DNA from: Limanda limanda
Taxonomy: Eukaryota > Chordata > Actinopteri > Pleuronectiformes > Pleuronectidae
Direction: 5' to 3'
DNA length: 64,000 nt
Assembly: GCF_963576545.1 (NCBI RefSeq)
Contig: NC_083638.1
Location: 24,576,090 to 24,640,089 of the forward strand
Shown here: positions 38,732 to 52,110 of the stretch, one piece after another
Numbering within the stretch: the stretch's first letter is position 1
How the letters are laid out: each line of letters starts with the position of its first letter
Made by a program: the position numbers and the translations under genes
Notes under the pieces: generated by a model
Told to the model about the DNA's origin: nothing
Databases searched by the model: none
What the model saw: the letters and a program-made list of their open reading frames with translations, nothing else

Positions 38732-41279
38732 AAACACCCAGGTACATTAATAAGAACACAGGTTTTGTAACTTCTTGCTTGAATACGGAAAATGGAATGT
38801 CAGCTTCGAGCCTCATCTAGTGTCGGAGGTCTTTCCATATAGTCTGACTGGTCATGTGGACTATTGGGACATGGGCCCCTGCATCAATGGACCTGTCTGT
38901 GTGACTGTCATTGGGGTATGCATTAGTGCGTGCTGTGTGGCTATCTGTGCCTGTGTGTGTCTCTGTTTGTGTGTGTGTGGAGTCCAGTTTTCAGGGGAAG
39001 GCAGTGGATTGTGTTGAAAGTGAGCTCCATGTTACCCAGCCATCCACTTGTGTCAGACTCCAGATGAAAATATTGAGAGAAAGCAGTTGTTTGTGTTGCT
39101 TGAATACCAGGGGACTCTGAATCTAGAAAGGACATCTGACCTGCTTATCCCACCATCTCTGGAGGGAAATCCTGGGTAGATACTCACAGCAGGAGGCAGG
39201 TGGTCAGCAGACTGAGGAAAAAGAAAGAAAACAGAAAATGCCCTCTGAGGGAGGAGGTGATGTCGGAGGAGGGGTTATGGGAGGGGTGAAATGGAGAAAG
39301 GAAGGAGTGGGAGGGGGCGATGCAGTGGCTTTAATCTGAGTCACATGGCACATCTTAAAAAGACTACCTCTCTCTCCTATAATCACAGCATTATAGCTCT
39401 TAGGCATATTTCAGACCACATTAATGACTATTTCTGTTTAAGGCAAATTATGCTACAGCAAAATATTATGGAGCAAATGTCCAGACTGGGACTTATTAGT
39501 GAAAGACTTGGAAAAACCATCCACAAAATTACTCGCTAGGCTGTCATTGGTCTCTTGCTGTTTCTAATAAACATGGGTGTGGTTCTAAGTTGCTGAAATT
39601 CTCCCCAATGATTCAACAATATCAGTGTCTGGAAAATATTACACAAAACATGGGCCTTCATGTCTCATCCTCATCATAATGCTTCAGTTATGTCTGCCCA
39701 ATATTAGTTGCCAGCCAGGTTTGTTGGTCATGTTGGACTCTGACTGGGCTGAATCAGTTTTCAACTGCATCTATTTTATGCTTAAATTTTTTCGTGAAAA
39801 CGTAACTCTCTACATTTGCTGTGGTAGTGTGAGAATAAACCAATGCTCCTGGTTTAGATGAATGGGAGAAAATGTTGGTTAGTTCTTTTTTCCTTATCCA
39901 ACAGCCATCCTATCAAAGCTATACTCTCCAAGCAAGCCCTGCATCCTCTCTGTGATGGCAGGACAGGTCTCTGCAGGGATTTATCATTCCCACTTCAGAC
40001 ATAGGGGATTTGACACAGGGTGGTTTGTGTGTGTGTGTGTGAGAGAGAGATAGGAGAGGGAGAGGAAGAGGGGAGGTAGAAGAGTGTGCATGTGGCAGCC
40101 GTGGCTCAGCTGGTTAGGGAAGAGAGAAAGAGGCTGGAACAGATTCATCCCAAGGCTTGTTGTCCTACATGCCTTTGCTTACACACACACACTCACTCAC
40201 TCACTCTGGATGTGTGTTCATTTGCTTATCTCCCACAGTGTTTAGGAGTATAGCACTGTCTGCTCTGCGGGGGAAACAGTGATCAGCCCGTGGGAGACAT
40301 TGTCAGCTGCTTTAGCTGAAATATAGAGACCCGCTGGGATGATAGTTCACACAGTAAATTGATATCTGCTATTCTTTCTCCTGCTATCACATATACACTT
40401 AGTCCTGTGGTCATTTTAACTGTATGTCTTTGAATAGTGGCTGAATCATCCTCAGTTGTTACAGTTGTTTCCTACATTAACTTTGGCCCTCATGTGTTGA
40501 AGGTGACAATTTGACCATCAAGAATCTCACTAAAAACACTCCTATGGTATCCTTGTCTCCTGTCCCTGTCATTTGTATGAAAACTAAGACAATCTGTAGT
40601 ATAAAATAAAATATACTCATTAGATTGTCTCATACTGGAAAAGGGCATTGTTCTTTATAGTGTTCTGAGATCTGCCATTGTATTATCAAATCTTAAACCT
40701 GCTATTTCTTCAACTCAAGTTGCATTGCTTCAGCTGGCAAAGTTCCACCAAGTTCAGGTACTGTAGTACAGTCTAGTGTGTCCAATATTTTCTTTGTTCC
40801 TTTACTGAATCTACCCTAATGCACCTAGTCCTAAATAAAGGATTGGAAGTGCACTCAACTTTCTGCATCCTGATCATCACACAAGTACATCTGGAGAGTG
40901 CAAATCATAATAAACAGCAGTCAGTGGTTTCAAATGATATGACAGTGACAGCATGTGAGTGATGCAAGCGCTGCGATGAAATGTATTTTAGGACCGTTTC
41001 ACAGGTATTTAAAACCTTCAAAGTGTTGTTCGTCAAAACAATCTCCTCTGCTCAGGTATTTACAGTGCCTAAAGAAATAGGAAGTGATGTGAAGCGGCTT
41101 TAATGCTGGTTTTATTTTTTTTAAATATAGAACAGTTTTTGACCCATCAGTCTCACATAAACTGCTTTATGTAAGCCTACTTTACCATGCATTATCTAGC
41201 TGCAGTCATTAACAAAACTCGTGCTTTCCTTCTGCTGATACTCGACAGTATAGGATTTGATTCATGGGCAAAGAATGTG

Positions 41280-42130
41280 TTGAGAACAGTTTAGACGTGT
41301 TTCTATCGTTCTTTGAGCCTGCAGTTGCCTAGCCTCTGAAAACAACGTACTGATTTTCACTCACTTATTGTAAGATGTTAGATACCGATTAGATGTTAGA
41401 TACCGATACCAGCATTGGAAATTCCTCCGATACTGCTGAAAATGCTGGCTTGGGCATCAGCGAGTACACAAACCTATGTACCAATTACACACCACATCTT
41501 TAAGGTGTATTAGGTCCGCCCAGATAAAACTGCAATTTTCTTTTCTAAGAAATTAATTCTTTGCTACAGTACAGGAAGTCACTTCTAATCCGCAGCTCCA
41601 AAACAGCAATTTCGCTGCACTGCTACTGGCAAGTGCGTTTTAGAGCAGTGCAGAAAAAGTGATTTCCTATAGTGTAGCGTTTGCCAGAGCTTGTTAAAAT
41701 GTCAGCAATGTAGCAATATTTCACACTGAAAAGCACTACAATTAAACAGCAACGTGTATCGTATGCAAGACTGCAGTTTTGAGGGGTTCTGTTGACAATT
41801 ACAACATTAACAATAGGTCATACAGCAATCATCCCTCCAAAACAGGGTTGGTAACATACATCTGTTATAATATATGATGAAAGTTGTTCTATTTTTAAAA
41901 TACACTGGTATTGCCCAAAATGCAAAGTCCGGGTATTGGAACACTGTATCGGGAAGGGGATACATTTATCAGAACATATCTAATTTCAACAGATAATTTT
42001 CTTTAAAGGACTTGGATTATGTTAGAGTGTTACCAGGACAGTGTGGATGTGTTCATATCATAAGCCTACAGTTCACAACCCTCTGAAAACAGAGTAGTGA
42101 TGTTCACTCATTTATTGCATGTACAATTTT
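41280..42130. repeat. repeat-derived region with internal duplication
   Basis: Two diverged copies of a cctctgaaaaca...ttcactcattattg segment lie at about 41325-41372 and 42075-42120. Between them are many gatac/gtatc words, as in a common fish repeat. An 18-bp tandem duplication (agatgttagataccgatt) occupies 41373-41408. It is probably a degenerate transposable element; its class is unknown. Confidence 0.45.
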
Positions 42131-42222
42131 GAATAACAACATTGTAAAGCGTCATTACAGATTTGCAGCGTTTGTACTTTGAACATTGTAATTAGTGCAT
42201 TAGATGCTTTGCAGGGTGTTAG

Positions 42223-42225
<3 letters not shown>

Positions 42226-42276
<51 letters not shown>

Positions 42277-42297
42277 TTCTCTCTTTCTCTCTCTCTG
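42226..42297 (+). repeat. (CT)n microsatellite
   Basis: About 20 pure CT units followed by an imperfect ctttctct pyrimidine tract. Confidence 0.95.
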
Positions 42298-43129
42298 GCT
42301 CTCGCTCGCTTGCTCGTCAGGGTGCTTTAAAGTTCTTGCTAAGTTGTCGTTAGAAGTCATTTATGTATTATCTCTCTTGTGCTTGTGAATATCTTTAGAG
42401 AATGCATGGACCCCCTCCCTATCTCTCATCTCTTGGGGGAATGGTAATTATGTTGCCAGTCGAGTGCTGGGAAAATGGCCGCTCAAACAGTAACTCATTA
42501 ATTCACTATAGATTCGGCCCCACAACATGCCTATTGTGGCAAAGTCCCGAGAAGGCCTGGGAATGCTGTTGAGTGGGCTTGGTTTCTTGTTTTATGGCAA
42601 CATGGGAATCTGCAGATTATGAGTTGTGGTTCAGTAGTTTGGAAGATGTTGTGTAACTTGAAATTTGAAAGCCGATTTTATTGCTTGGTCAAACAACTGC
42701 CTGCTCCACATTTGAACATTCAAATTTGGCTCTAATCAACATATTCATGTATGGTCTTCTACATTTGTCCTTGCTGATAGTAGCTAATTTTTGCCACTGT
42801 GTACTCTGGAGACAGGCAAACATGAGCAGAGGGAACGAACCCTCATTGAATCACCCCTTTGTTTCATGTGTGTGTGTCCCTGTGTGGCTGCTTGCCCGTG
42901 TGGTACAGAGAGTTTGGCCACTGTCAAACCCAGCCAAAGTGTGACTTGAAAAACGTAATTTAAAAAATTCCAATCATACAAATGTTTCTGTGTCTCAATA
43001 TTTACAAACATTCATGGAACACTTTGAACTGTATCACAAATTTGTAGTGGTGTTTGCAATAAAAAGATCCAAATAAAAATCTGGAAATTTAGATTTGGTT
43101 TCTTAAAATGACTGTTTGGTATGCACTCC

Positions 43130-43331
43130 AATGTAGTATTTTTTTACATTGGATGTAATTTTATCCAAAGCTACTTACAATTAGTGGATTCAACATCTAT
43201 GAGGGGCCATTTAGGGGTTCAGTATCTTGCCCAGGGACACTTCTGCATGCAGATAGGGAAGACTAAAGGACCGAACAGCCGACCTTCTGGCTGTAGGACG
43301 ACCGCTCTACCCCCTCAGCCACAGCCGCCCC
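43130..43331 (-). mobile_element. tRNA-derived SINE, minus strand
   Basis: Read on the minus strand, the head has an A-box-like tggctgagggggtagagc (43304-43321) and a B-box-like ggtcggctgttcggtcc (43268-43284) at tRNA spacing. It continues into a tail containing the rc of ccaaagctacttacaatt. This layout is that of a common percomorph SINE. The B box departs slightly from consensus, so the copy is probably old. Confidence 0.7.
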
Positions 43332-44469
43332 CTCAAATATCTAGATCAAGATGTACACTGGTGTCGAAGATACTGTTTCATTTTATGGTATTAAGTTATT
43401 AAAGAATCAGTAAAACTTTTTTAATTTTTTGGAACTTGTTTAAAAAATGTATCACGGTGCATGGTAACCTTGGTCATATGTTTCCATGTTTCCATTCCTG
43501 CAGAGTCTCTGTGTGTGATTGGTGGGGTATGGTGAGAATACTGATAGTTGAGTTTACTGTGATTGGCTGATTCCAAAAGTTCCAGTCCTGGATCTGGTTA
43601 TCGTTCACAGTGCCTTGGCAAAAACAAAGTGCAATTCTAGTGGGTGGGTGTGTGCGTACATGTGCAAAGTCTGTTTTGTATGCACGTGTCTTGATGTAGT
43701 CCATGGACTATTTATGTCTGTTTCTGGTGCACCAGAAACAACAATGAAAAACAATTTGTGTTGCCAATGTTCCTTTTAAAACATTCAGTGCTTCTCCACC
43801 TCGTATGCACCACATATCAACACACATATGTCTTGATACCAACAATTATTGTTATACTAAATTTAGATGAATGGCTCATGCCCCAATTTCCAATTTCCTA
43901 ATATAATAACCATAGTATTACAGGATAACAGATCTCAGTAAGTAGAGATGTATTCATGTTATTGAGCATCTGTGCCAGTGTTGGATCTTCCTTCCAGCTG
44001 CACACTGCAGAGAAGAAGAAAGATAAACTTTTTTCAGTCAAATATCTTCAAGTTCTTAACCATTTAACTTTTGTGAGCTTGGGCCCCTTAAATCCCAAAA
44101 AAGTAAGACAAGGTTATTTGAAACTTTGAAGTTTGTGTGAAATCCCCAGCTTGAAGTAAACCAATGTGAAGGATAGTGGAAAATATAGAAAGTCTGAATC
44201 CCCCCAGAAGTTACCACTCCCCTCTGTGACCTCAACACTCTACCTGTCTCTCTAGGCAGAGAACAATTAGTGTGGTTGAGCTGGGATGACTTTGCTGCTG
44301 GATAAGCTGCACATGAGATGCTAGCCTAACCTGGCAGCATGCCTCGGTCAGTGGATAGGAGTGAACCTACTGCACTATGGTCAGTGGAAAAAATCAGAGC
44401 CTGGACCTGAGCCAGAGACTTCGATCAAGCTTTTGCTTTATTGAATCAGAAAACATTATCTTTTTTTTT

Positions 44470-44605
44470 ATCTCAGCCAAGGAGGTTATGTTTTCACCCA
44501 TGTCCGTTTGTTAGTGTATCTGTTAGCAGGATTACGCAGAAACTACTAAACTGGAAGGAATGAGACCTGGATGGTATAACAGGCATAAGAGATGTGAAAA
44601 ATGGA
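44470..44605 (+). repeat. teleost interspersed repeat (ccaaggaggttatgtt type)
   Basis: ccaaggaggttatgttttca is followed by tgtccgtttgttag and ggattacgcagaaactact, which are hallmark words of a very common percomorph repeat. Confidence 0.75.
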
Positions 44606-45077
44606 GAATATAAAAACTGCACTTAATTAACAGGGTAATCAAGCAAAATGTTTAGTGTTTTCCCCTTAGGAGACAGTTGTCATACATTTAAAAAGCTTGC
44701 ACACAAGTCAGCCTTGTTATATGTTAAATTACCTTTTAATTGTCATACTTTGATCTATGGTATACTATTAAAGTCAACTTAAACACAAGTGCTAATTTTC
44801 CTTTGTCAGTAGAAACCTGTATACCCTTTTGTGTGTATCTGATTAGATTAGCAATAGCTTCAAAAATCCAATAGATTTTTACGTATTCTTTGTTCGTAAG
44901 AATTTCATGTAGTCAAAGCTTGATTAAAACATCAACTCTATTCATCTACTAGTTGGCAGGATGGTACAATTTAAGAGAGTTAAACATGTATTCATCTTCC
45001 CCGCTACTTCACTATCATCCATGTCTAAAAGCTTAAACGGTATACTGTATTCTTGGTGACATGACAGTGCTCTCCAG

Positions 45078-45103
45078 TTCATCCATCCATCCATCCATCC
45101 ATT
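45078..45103 (+). repeat. (CATC)n tetranucleotide repeat
   Basis: About six CATC/CCAT units in unique sequence. Confidence 0.9.
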
Positions 45104-46706
45104 TATTTGCTTTCATGAGACAGCAGCCGTAGACTACAGAAGGAAGCATGGCTCAGATTAACGTTTTAATCCAAAAGCCTGGATTATAGGTTTTGTATTT
45201 TATTCCTGCCCTGACTATTCCAGCAGTGACTCTGTGTCAGATAGTTTTCAGTCGGAGGTGTGTGAGTGTGTGTTTGTGTGTCTGAGTGTGTATATCCTCT
45301 ATGTTATTCTGAGGACAGTCCTGGTGTGTTTTTTTTAACTCTGCAGTGTGACAGAGTAGAGCTGCTGTTTGAAACTAATTAACTCAAGCATATATGAGCA
45401 TGCCAGCACAACGGCACATCACTGCTGACTGAGGCTCTGCATCATCGTCATCGTCATCTGCCTATTGGCTACTCGCCCTCATCTGCACACACATGTGTGT
45501 ATTCAGCCCTCTCTCCTCCCATCACAGTCATAACCTGCCCTTAAAATGGCTACAGCTGAACTCATCTGTTTAACACCGAGGTGACGCAGTAATTTGGCTG
45601 GGTTCATTTACATGTGCACTTTACGGGGCAGTGCACACTAATTTGATAGACAGAATGTAAAGCTTACATTAGTGGCTCACATGCATGAAATGCTTGTTGT
45701 TGAGAGCCTGCCCTCCAGAAAGAGCATGTGCATGTGTCTCTAATTATGTTTTGTTTGAGTGTACTGCTGCCTCACTCTTTCCTTTGGGTCCAGTAAGAGG
45801 GGAGATATAGTTACCATGGATACAATTGCCCCAGTGATGGGGTGAGCTGCTGGTACAGGGTGGTGACTCTGAAATGTTCGTCTTCACTTCTCTCATCTCC
45901 TCTCCCCTCCCCTCCCCTCCCGTCTTCCTCGCCAGCTGTTTTTGATGCAGTATTCTGACCCCTATGCAGTACAGTGTACTTATGTTGTTAAAGGTTTTTC
46001 ATGGGTCAGTGCTTGATGTTCAGGTTGCATATGTATTTGTGTTTACAGGGTAGCCTAATAACAATGAAGAAAAACTAGGTCTGATCAGCGACAATAGTTT
46101 GACCTTGAACACCATTAAAACGCTTTACCTTGTCTTAAATGCAAAGGCCCCTTGCCACTCCCTCCAAGTGATTTCTTAGGTTGCAAGACGACATTAGTTT
46201 TTTACTAGGAGGACTTTTCAATAGTGTGCACAGGGATTTTGCAGCAAGCTGAAGCTATTTCCTGCAAACAGGAAGTGGAGTGTTTTCCTGTGGGTGCCGT
46301 GACTGCTCTTGCTTACATCCTGTCTCGGGCTATCAGAGAAGAGCAGGCACACTGACCTAAAGCTTTGTCAGGATTTTTCCTCACTCTTTTTCGTCATCTA
46401 AAAAAGTAACTTGTCCTGCTCACCCCTTACTCTGTATTTCTCTGCACCTCAAAATAGCCTGATGTGAATAATGAAGTGTATTCGCCGAAGGGCAGAGATG
46501 TCAGTCATGACCTATTTTTCAATCCTTTTTTGTGTGTGTCCTTTTTCCTGATATATCAGTTTTTCCTCAAAAAGTACCTCTTACACTTTGCATTTGATAC
46601 TCACACTGTATGAACCATTCCTTCGGTTCAGATGAAAGGGAAAAGATGAAGGGTGTTGGTGAATAATGGACCACCGGACAAGACTTTCATTGGTGAAGAG
46701 TTGCTA

Positions 46707-47027
46707 ATAGGGCTGGACGATAAAGCCCAGATTAACATTTTCATATCAGTCAATATCGAAAGTTATCTTGATAAGCGTTGCAATATTATTTCATTCAAGT
46801 TTAAAGTCATTTTTTTCTCCTGAGTGAATGTTGTGGTTGTAAATGATGAGCAGAGAATGAAAAACACTTTATAAACAGCTAAAACTAACAGAAAAAATAT
46901 GCTGTACCTCCACACTGTGATTGAACAATGCATACTAATTACATCTCAATATATGGGACCTTTGATTTATTGCTATTGACAAAATGATATTGCGATAATT
47001 GTTTATTGTTTTTTTGCTCAGCCCTAT
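46707..47027. mobile_element. MITE-like element with 'atagggctg' ends
   Basis: Perfect 9-bp terminal inverted repeats, atagggctg (46707-46715) and cagccctat (47019-47027), enclose about 320 bp with internal cgata/tatcg words. Elements with these ends are widespread in fish. No coding capacity. Confidence 0.7.
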
Positions 47028-50000
47028 CATCTGATCTTCCTCCCAGCTCATGACTCATAAAATATGATCTCTGTGTCACCTGCCACTTCATCATGTTCCT
47101 CATCCAGTTCATAAAGATAATTACATATAAAAATTTAGGTAATTAGGAATGTATTTGTCTGAGCATCTCTGTACTTAGTTATTATTGTGAACTAATTATC
47201 CCCAACTCCAGAATGTGACGCAGGTCAGTATGTTCGGGGCTCTGTCTGGCTGAATGCTTTGGTTTCCCAAAAGTTCAGTGAGGCTCATCAGCTGACTCTT
47301 TTGCCCAGATTATTAAGACATTGGCAGTGTGCAGTCACTTTGTATAGATCCTCTGTAAATGTGAACAAGTTTGATGAATGTTCAGAGTGAGAGGTTTGCG
47401 TTGGAGACTCGCATGCTTGACCTGACCCTATTTATCATAGCTTTCTGCAGCAGGTTATTATTGTCTATTTCAGCAGTCATTTTTCCAGTCGGTTCATCAG
47501 TATGCCCCAAAGAACTGGATTAGCCTCTGCCTTTGAAGAGCCTGAGTGAGCTGTTATCATCTGGATTGGACTGTGTGTTATGGTGGGCTGGTTAGGGCCA
47601 AGTCAGGCTGGCTGTAGCTCGAACAAAGAGGCCCTGTAGTGTTAGATCATGGCTTGCGCATGTGAGTTTGTGACTGGTTGTGTGTGTGCGTACGTGCCTG
47701 TGTGCACTGTGTACACACGTGTGTGGTTTGTTTTCTGGACAGAATATCCATCTCTGTGGATAGCTCTTTTATGAAAGTTCCTCTTCCAAACCACATAATA
47801 TTAGCTATTGAAATTCACCAATTTAAACTAAACACTAATTGTTCTGATGTATTCTAATAATTCCTAGCAATTGGCATGATTATGTCACATGTTTTTGCCG
47901 TGGCCAAAGCTCTATCAAATGCTCTTTTTTCAGTTTCCTCTGTGTTGCTATCTTCTCTCTCCACTGCTTATATCTCACTCTCAATCAGTCAGCCTGTTAA
48001 TTATCACTTCACATCGCAGGGATTAATTGCTATAATAATCTCATCTGAGAGACAGAGCCGTAGTCCCAGTGGAGTAAATACTCTTAGCAGCCATTTACCC
48101 AGGTTTCCCATGCTAACCTTCTCTCTGTTATAAACGTTGCCTCAGTTTTTTTACTGTATTATTTGCCTGTGTTACTTCTCTTTTCTGACAGAGCTTCCGC
48201 ACATGCGTTTTAACACCTGCTTTGAAATTTAGATTAAGCTTATTTTTAATTAATATCCTGCTTAACACCTCACAGAACTATCTCACAAGCTGTTTTGGTT
48301 TGACTGAATATCTGGGATTTACTGTATATGTGGGATTTTACCTCTCACAAGCTTAATATAACTACACATTACCCTGCTTTTGCATCATTGAAAACCATTT
48401 GAGTTCCTAAACCAATAGAGAAAAGTGGGAAAAGGCCATGTTGTAAATCAGCAGTAATTTAGATAGAGGATGACTCTTTCTCTCATCTACTCAAATGTTA
48501 AATAGTAATTCAATTCAGGTCAGACTATTAATCCACATCTATTGTTGAACCTTTGACTCATACACTTGACCCATTGCCTCTTACGGGAACAAGCAGGTTT
48601 ACTCCCTCATGGCTCATACACCCTCTTTGTACTGTAAGCCCTCCCAGTAAGGTTAATGGTCAGTTTTAGAATAAGTGGAGCACAAATATGCTTAACGCGG
48701 GTTTTTGAGTCATTTTTATTATCTTGGAGCTTTTGAGTAGGGATTTAATGGTTCAGTGGTCATCATTCATTTGTTTATGAGTAAGTTAAAAGACTCGGGA
48801 CAAAATTATAAGAGACCATGATATCAGTAAGTTCCAATATCAATGGTTCTGCTCTGCTAAATGGAGGAAAAAACATACTATTTATTACCGCTACATAACA
48901 TATATCCTCCACATTTTCTTTCTCATTAAGACATTTGTTTATCACATATTTTCACTTTTCCCAATCCAGAGGAGAGATCTCTGTCTCGGATCCTGTGAGT
49001 GAGGGCGGGGCAGCTCTCTGACACACTGCAGCGCTATTCAGCCCAAACACTCGCACACAAGACCTGCTCTTAGTGAAAATAGTGTAGCTAAATGTTAAAC
49101 AGTGCGGTGACACAGTCTTTTGGTGGGAGGTCTGTCACATACACTTGAAGAAAGGCGAAGGTTTTGACTGCCTAGCATAGTTACATTTTTGTTGTCCTGT
49201 CTCTATTATGTATGTTTGCAGCCTGGAGCCCACACACAGAGGGAGCTCATTCTTATGAGCATGGGTTGATGATTAAACGCAACCATGAGTCAAATGATAG
49301 TTATGGGTGTGTGCCCATAAATTCACTGAAATAGTCAGAGTTTTATCTGAACCGTTCAACAATTGATAGTGTCTGTTTCAGACCACTCAGAAAAGGAGCG
49401 AGCTGTCTTCATGGAACTGATAATTTTTATTAAGATTATGTAAGTGTTGGCTCATCCAGAAAGTTTTTACCAGGAGCAAAAGGCCTCCTCTTCTCCAAAA
49501 CAAATAGACCCGTTGATTAAATTTGGTAAAAAATACTGAATAAAGCAGTTTCACATTAAGAAATCATTGGTTCTCTGATGCTCTTGGGCAAACACAGGAT
49601 ATCAGGAGGAGCTGGGAGAGAGCCTGTTTTTTTATTTTTTCAAGATCCAGATGTCTGATGACTAAAATTCTTGAAGGTTATAGTTATGTGCTTGTTATAA
49701 GTGATGGTGTGAATTGAAACGTTAAGAAAGTAATCAGCTGGAAATATTTTCATGTCTGGCCATTCGGCCAACAGCCAGCTCTTATGGAAAACTCTGGTTG
49801 TATAAGCAGCCTACAGCCTCTCTCCCACTACCTCCCCCCCCTCTCTCTCCCTGCCTCTCAGTGCAACGCACAGTTCAAGGACGAGGCCACCTGCCTGCCT
49901 GACCGCCTGGTCACATGACCCCAGCACACTGTTTTTTTCTCATGGCGTAGCCCTTCTCTGTCTGCCTGGACGGCGGGATGAATGAATGGATGAATGGATG

Positions 50001-52053
50001 GATGAATGTATCACAAAACACTTTGGAGGAATAGATGTGTTTGGGAATGTCGGGGGGGAAGCCATGGTTAAATGGGTCAGGTCCCTTCACACAATAGTCG
50101 CATTACTGTGGGAGTTGTACGGGCAAATGGGGAAGGGAGGGAAAGAGAGGGGGACACTGAAGCCCTCTCCGCCAATTACGGACATAAATAACATCCACAC
50201 AGAGCTGCCATGGAAATTAGGGTCATAGGGTTAACTGTGTATTCTGGAGGTGAAGGCCAACTGATTCATTGTCATACAGTTTGGAGGAGTGAAAGGGAAG
50301 GACTGAGGCACAAACGCAGATTAGGAGACCTAGAGTTAATGCAGGTGAGGTGAGTGTTCACTGAGTCACCTGTAAACACTAACATACCTCTGCCCTCACA
50401 GTCCATTGAGCTGCAGTTCCCTGTTGGCCAACACTCTAGACTTAACTAGGCAATTGAATAGATGACAAGGAAAAAATAAATAATTTTTGATAAGCTGGAA
50501 CAATCGAATCGAATTTCTTGAAAAGAAAAAAGTGATTCTCATTTTACCAGAGAAGTTACCACTTAATGTTGTTTTGATTAATCAATTGAATAATCAACTC
50601 ATAGTTATGTGTTAAAATTGCGACCTGGCCCTTTGCTGTGTCTTCCCCCATTTTCACGCATGAAGTCATGTCAATAAAGACGAAATTCCCGTCTTTGAAA
50701 CAACTGAACTGTCTTTGACACCTTGCAGCTATAAACATAAACAAAGCCTATGGTCTCTTTTCATCTTATCTAGATCCACTATCCATCCTCCATTTTTGCT
50801 TTGTGGCGTTGTCTCTTTTCCTCAACATGTCAACACACAGACAGACACTCTCACCATCTGGCTGTTGGTCTGTCTCCTCATCATAGACACTTGGCAGCTC
50901 TGCAGCATGAAGTGTCTGTAAACAGTATATTAAGGATAAGTGAAGGTGCTGACAGTAATGACCACGGTGATGTTAAAGATGATGGGGGAGAGGGTTTGGG
51001 GATTAGGGGATGATAAAGGGGTGAGGGAGTGAGATGGTCCCAATGATAGGGTGGACAGATGACATGGTGTGTTATTTTAAAAAGCTGATTATAGAAGGTG
51101 CACTAAATGAGCACCCTGCCATGTGTGTCAGTGTTTATGTCTTTTCCTTCTCCTGCCACATTAGCCTGAGCTCAGCACTCTGCTGCAGACAGCTGTACCA
51201 TCGGTGCCTGCAGGCAGACACACAGGACAGCAGCAGTGGTGCTTCATCCGTCGGAGGGAAGCATCAATTTAAAGCTGGATATGAAGCAGTGTGGGGGGTT
51301 AAAAAAAGAGCTTTGAGACCCAAATTGACCAGTGTTTGTTTGAACTAATGACCGTATCTTTATCACATTCATACATTTACACATGAAGGGTTTTCTGACA
51401 TTTACTGTGCTTCATACGGTGAAACCAGCAATCGCAAATCAAAGACATTTACATTTTTTGGATAAATCGTGCATAAACAGAAACCTGTATGATGTAACTG
51501 CATTAGAGAATGAGTGTGAACAATATTTGTATCCAGTGTTGCAGGTCAGAGGAGCAACTAAATAGTGTCTTTGCTTCAGCTTGCTCTGGTGACCCAACCA
51601 GACATGATATAGGAACGTTCACTCAATCTTTGCAGCCTCAGACATCCACTGCCAACTGTTTACTTGTGCTGCTGTCACTCATAATCTTTTTACATGTAGA
51701 CATTTCCAACTCCAGGACTTAGTCATGCAAATAAGCAACCACGTCTGTGTTACCAGTAGACAAAGACTCTGCCTACTGAGCAGTAGATTGAGGCAGTGGG
51801 TGTACACGTTGTGCTTGTGTGTATTAGCATCATGCATGAGCAGTGTGCCGGTAGACCCATACATTTTGCCTGAAGCAGAGTTGAGTGAACTTAAAGCAAA
51901 AGGTCAGCACTGAAGTTTAAAGTTGTTTATCCTGTTATCACTGATGATTTTTTTTTTCAAGCTTACAAAGTTTTTATTACAGTTGATTTAAACGTGAACA
52001 TGTATCTAATAAACTGATCTTTGATTACTGATCCTTTCCCTCTTGTGTTGCAG

Positions 52054-52110
52054 AGTGCAGCGATGGAGGAAACAGTGATATGGGAACAGCACACGGTGAC
52101 CCTTCACAGG
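52054..52110 (+). CDS. tjp1: tjp1 exon 2
   Basis: 57 nt, codons 9-27 of the short isoform: SAAMEETVIWEQHTVTLHR. Phase 0 at both ends (tgttgcag before, gtaagt after). It is nearly identical to the ZO-1 sequence leading into PDZ1, and the HTVTLHR end is the first beta strand of that domain. It is the shared acceptor for the long-isoform exon at 1823-2036 and for exon 1. The larger open frames that run through this exon into the intron are not genes. Confidence 0.97.

Larger units (their letters stand above)
33432..52053 (+). other. tjp1: tjp1 intron 1 (18.6 kb)
   Basis: Runs from gtgggt to the acceptor tgttgcag. Mostly AT-rich unique sequence with scattered repeats (listed separately), two perfect 13-bp hairpins near 37.3 and 38.7 kb, and an exon-like stretch at 49862-49918. 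I see no independent gene. Long first introns commonly carry enhancers, but none can be proved from sequence. Confidence 0.9.

Noticed and set aside
40095..40125. tRNA-like A box (tggctcagctggttagg)
   Set aside because: No B box or cloverleaf follows, so it is not a tRNA gene. At most a fragment of a tRNA-derived repeat.
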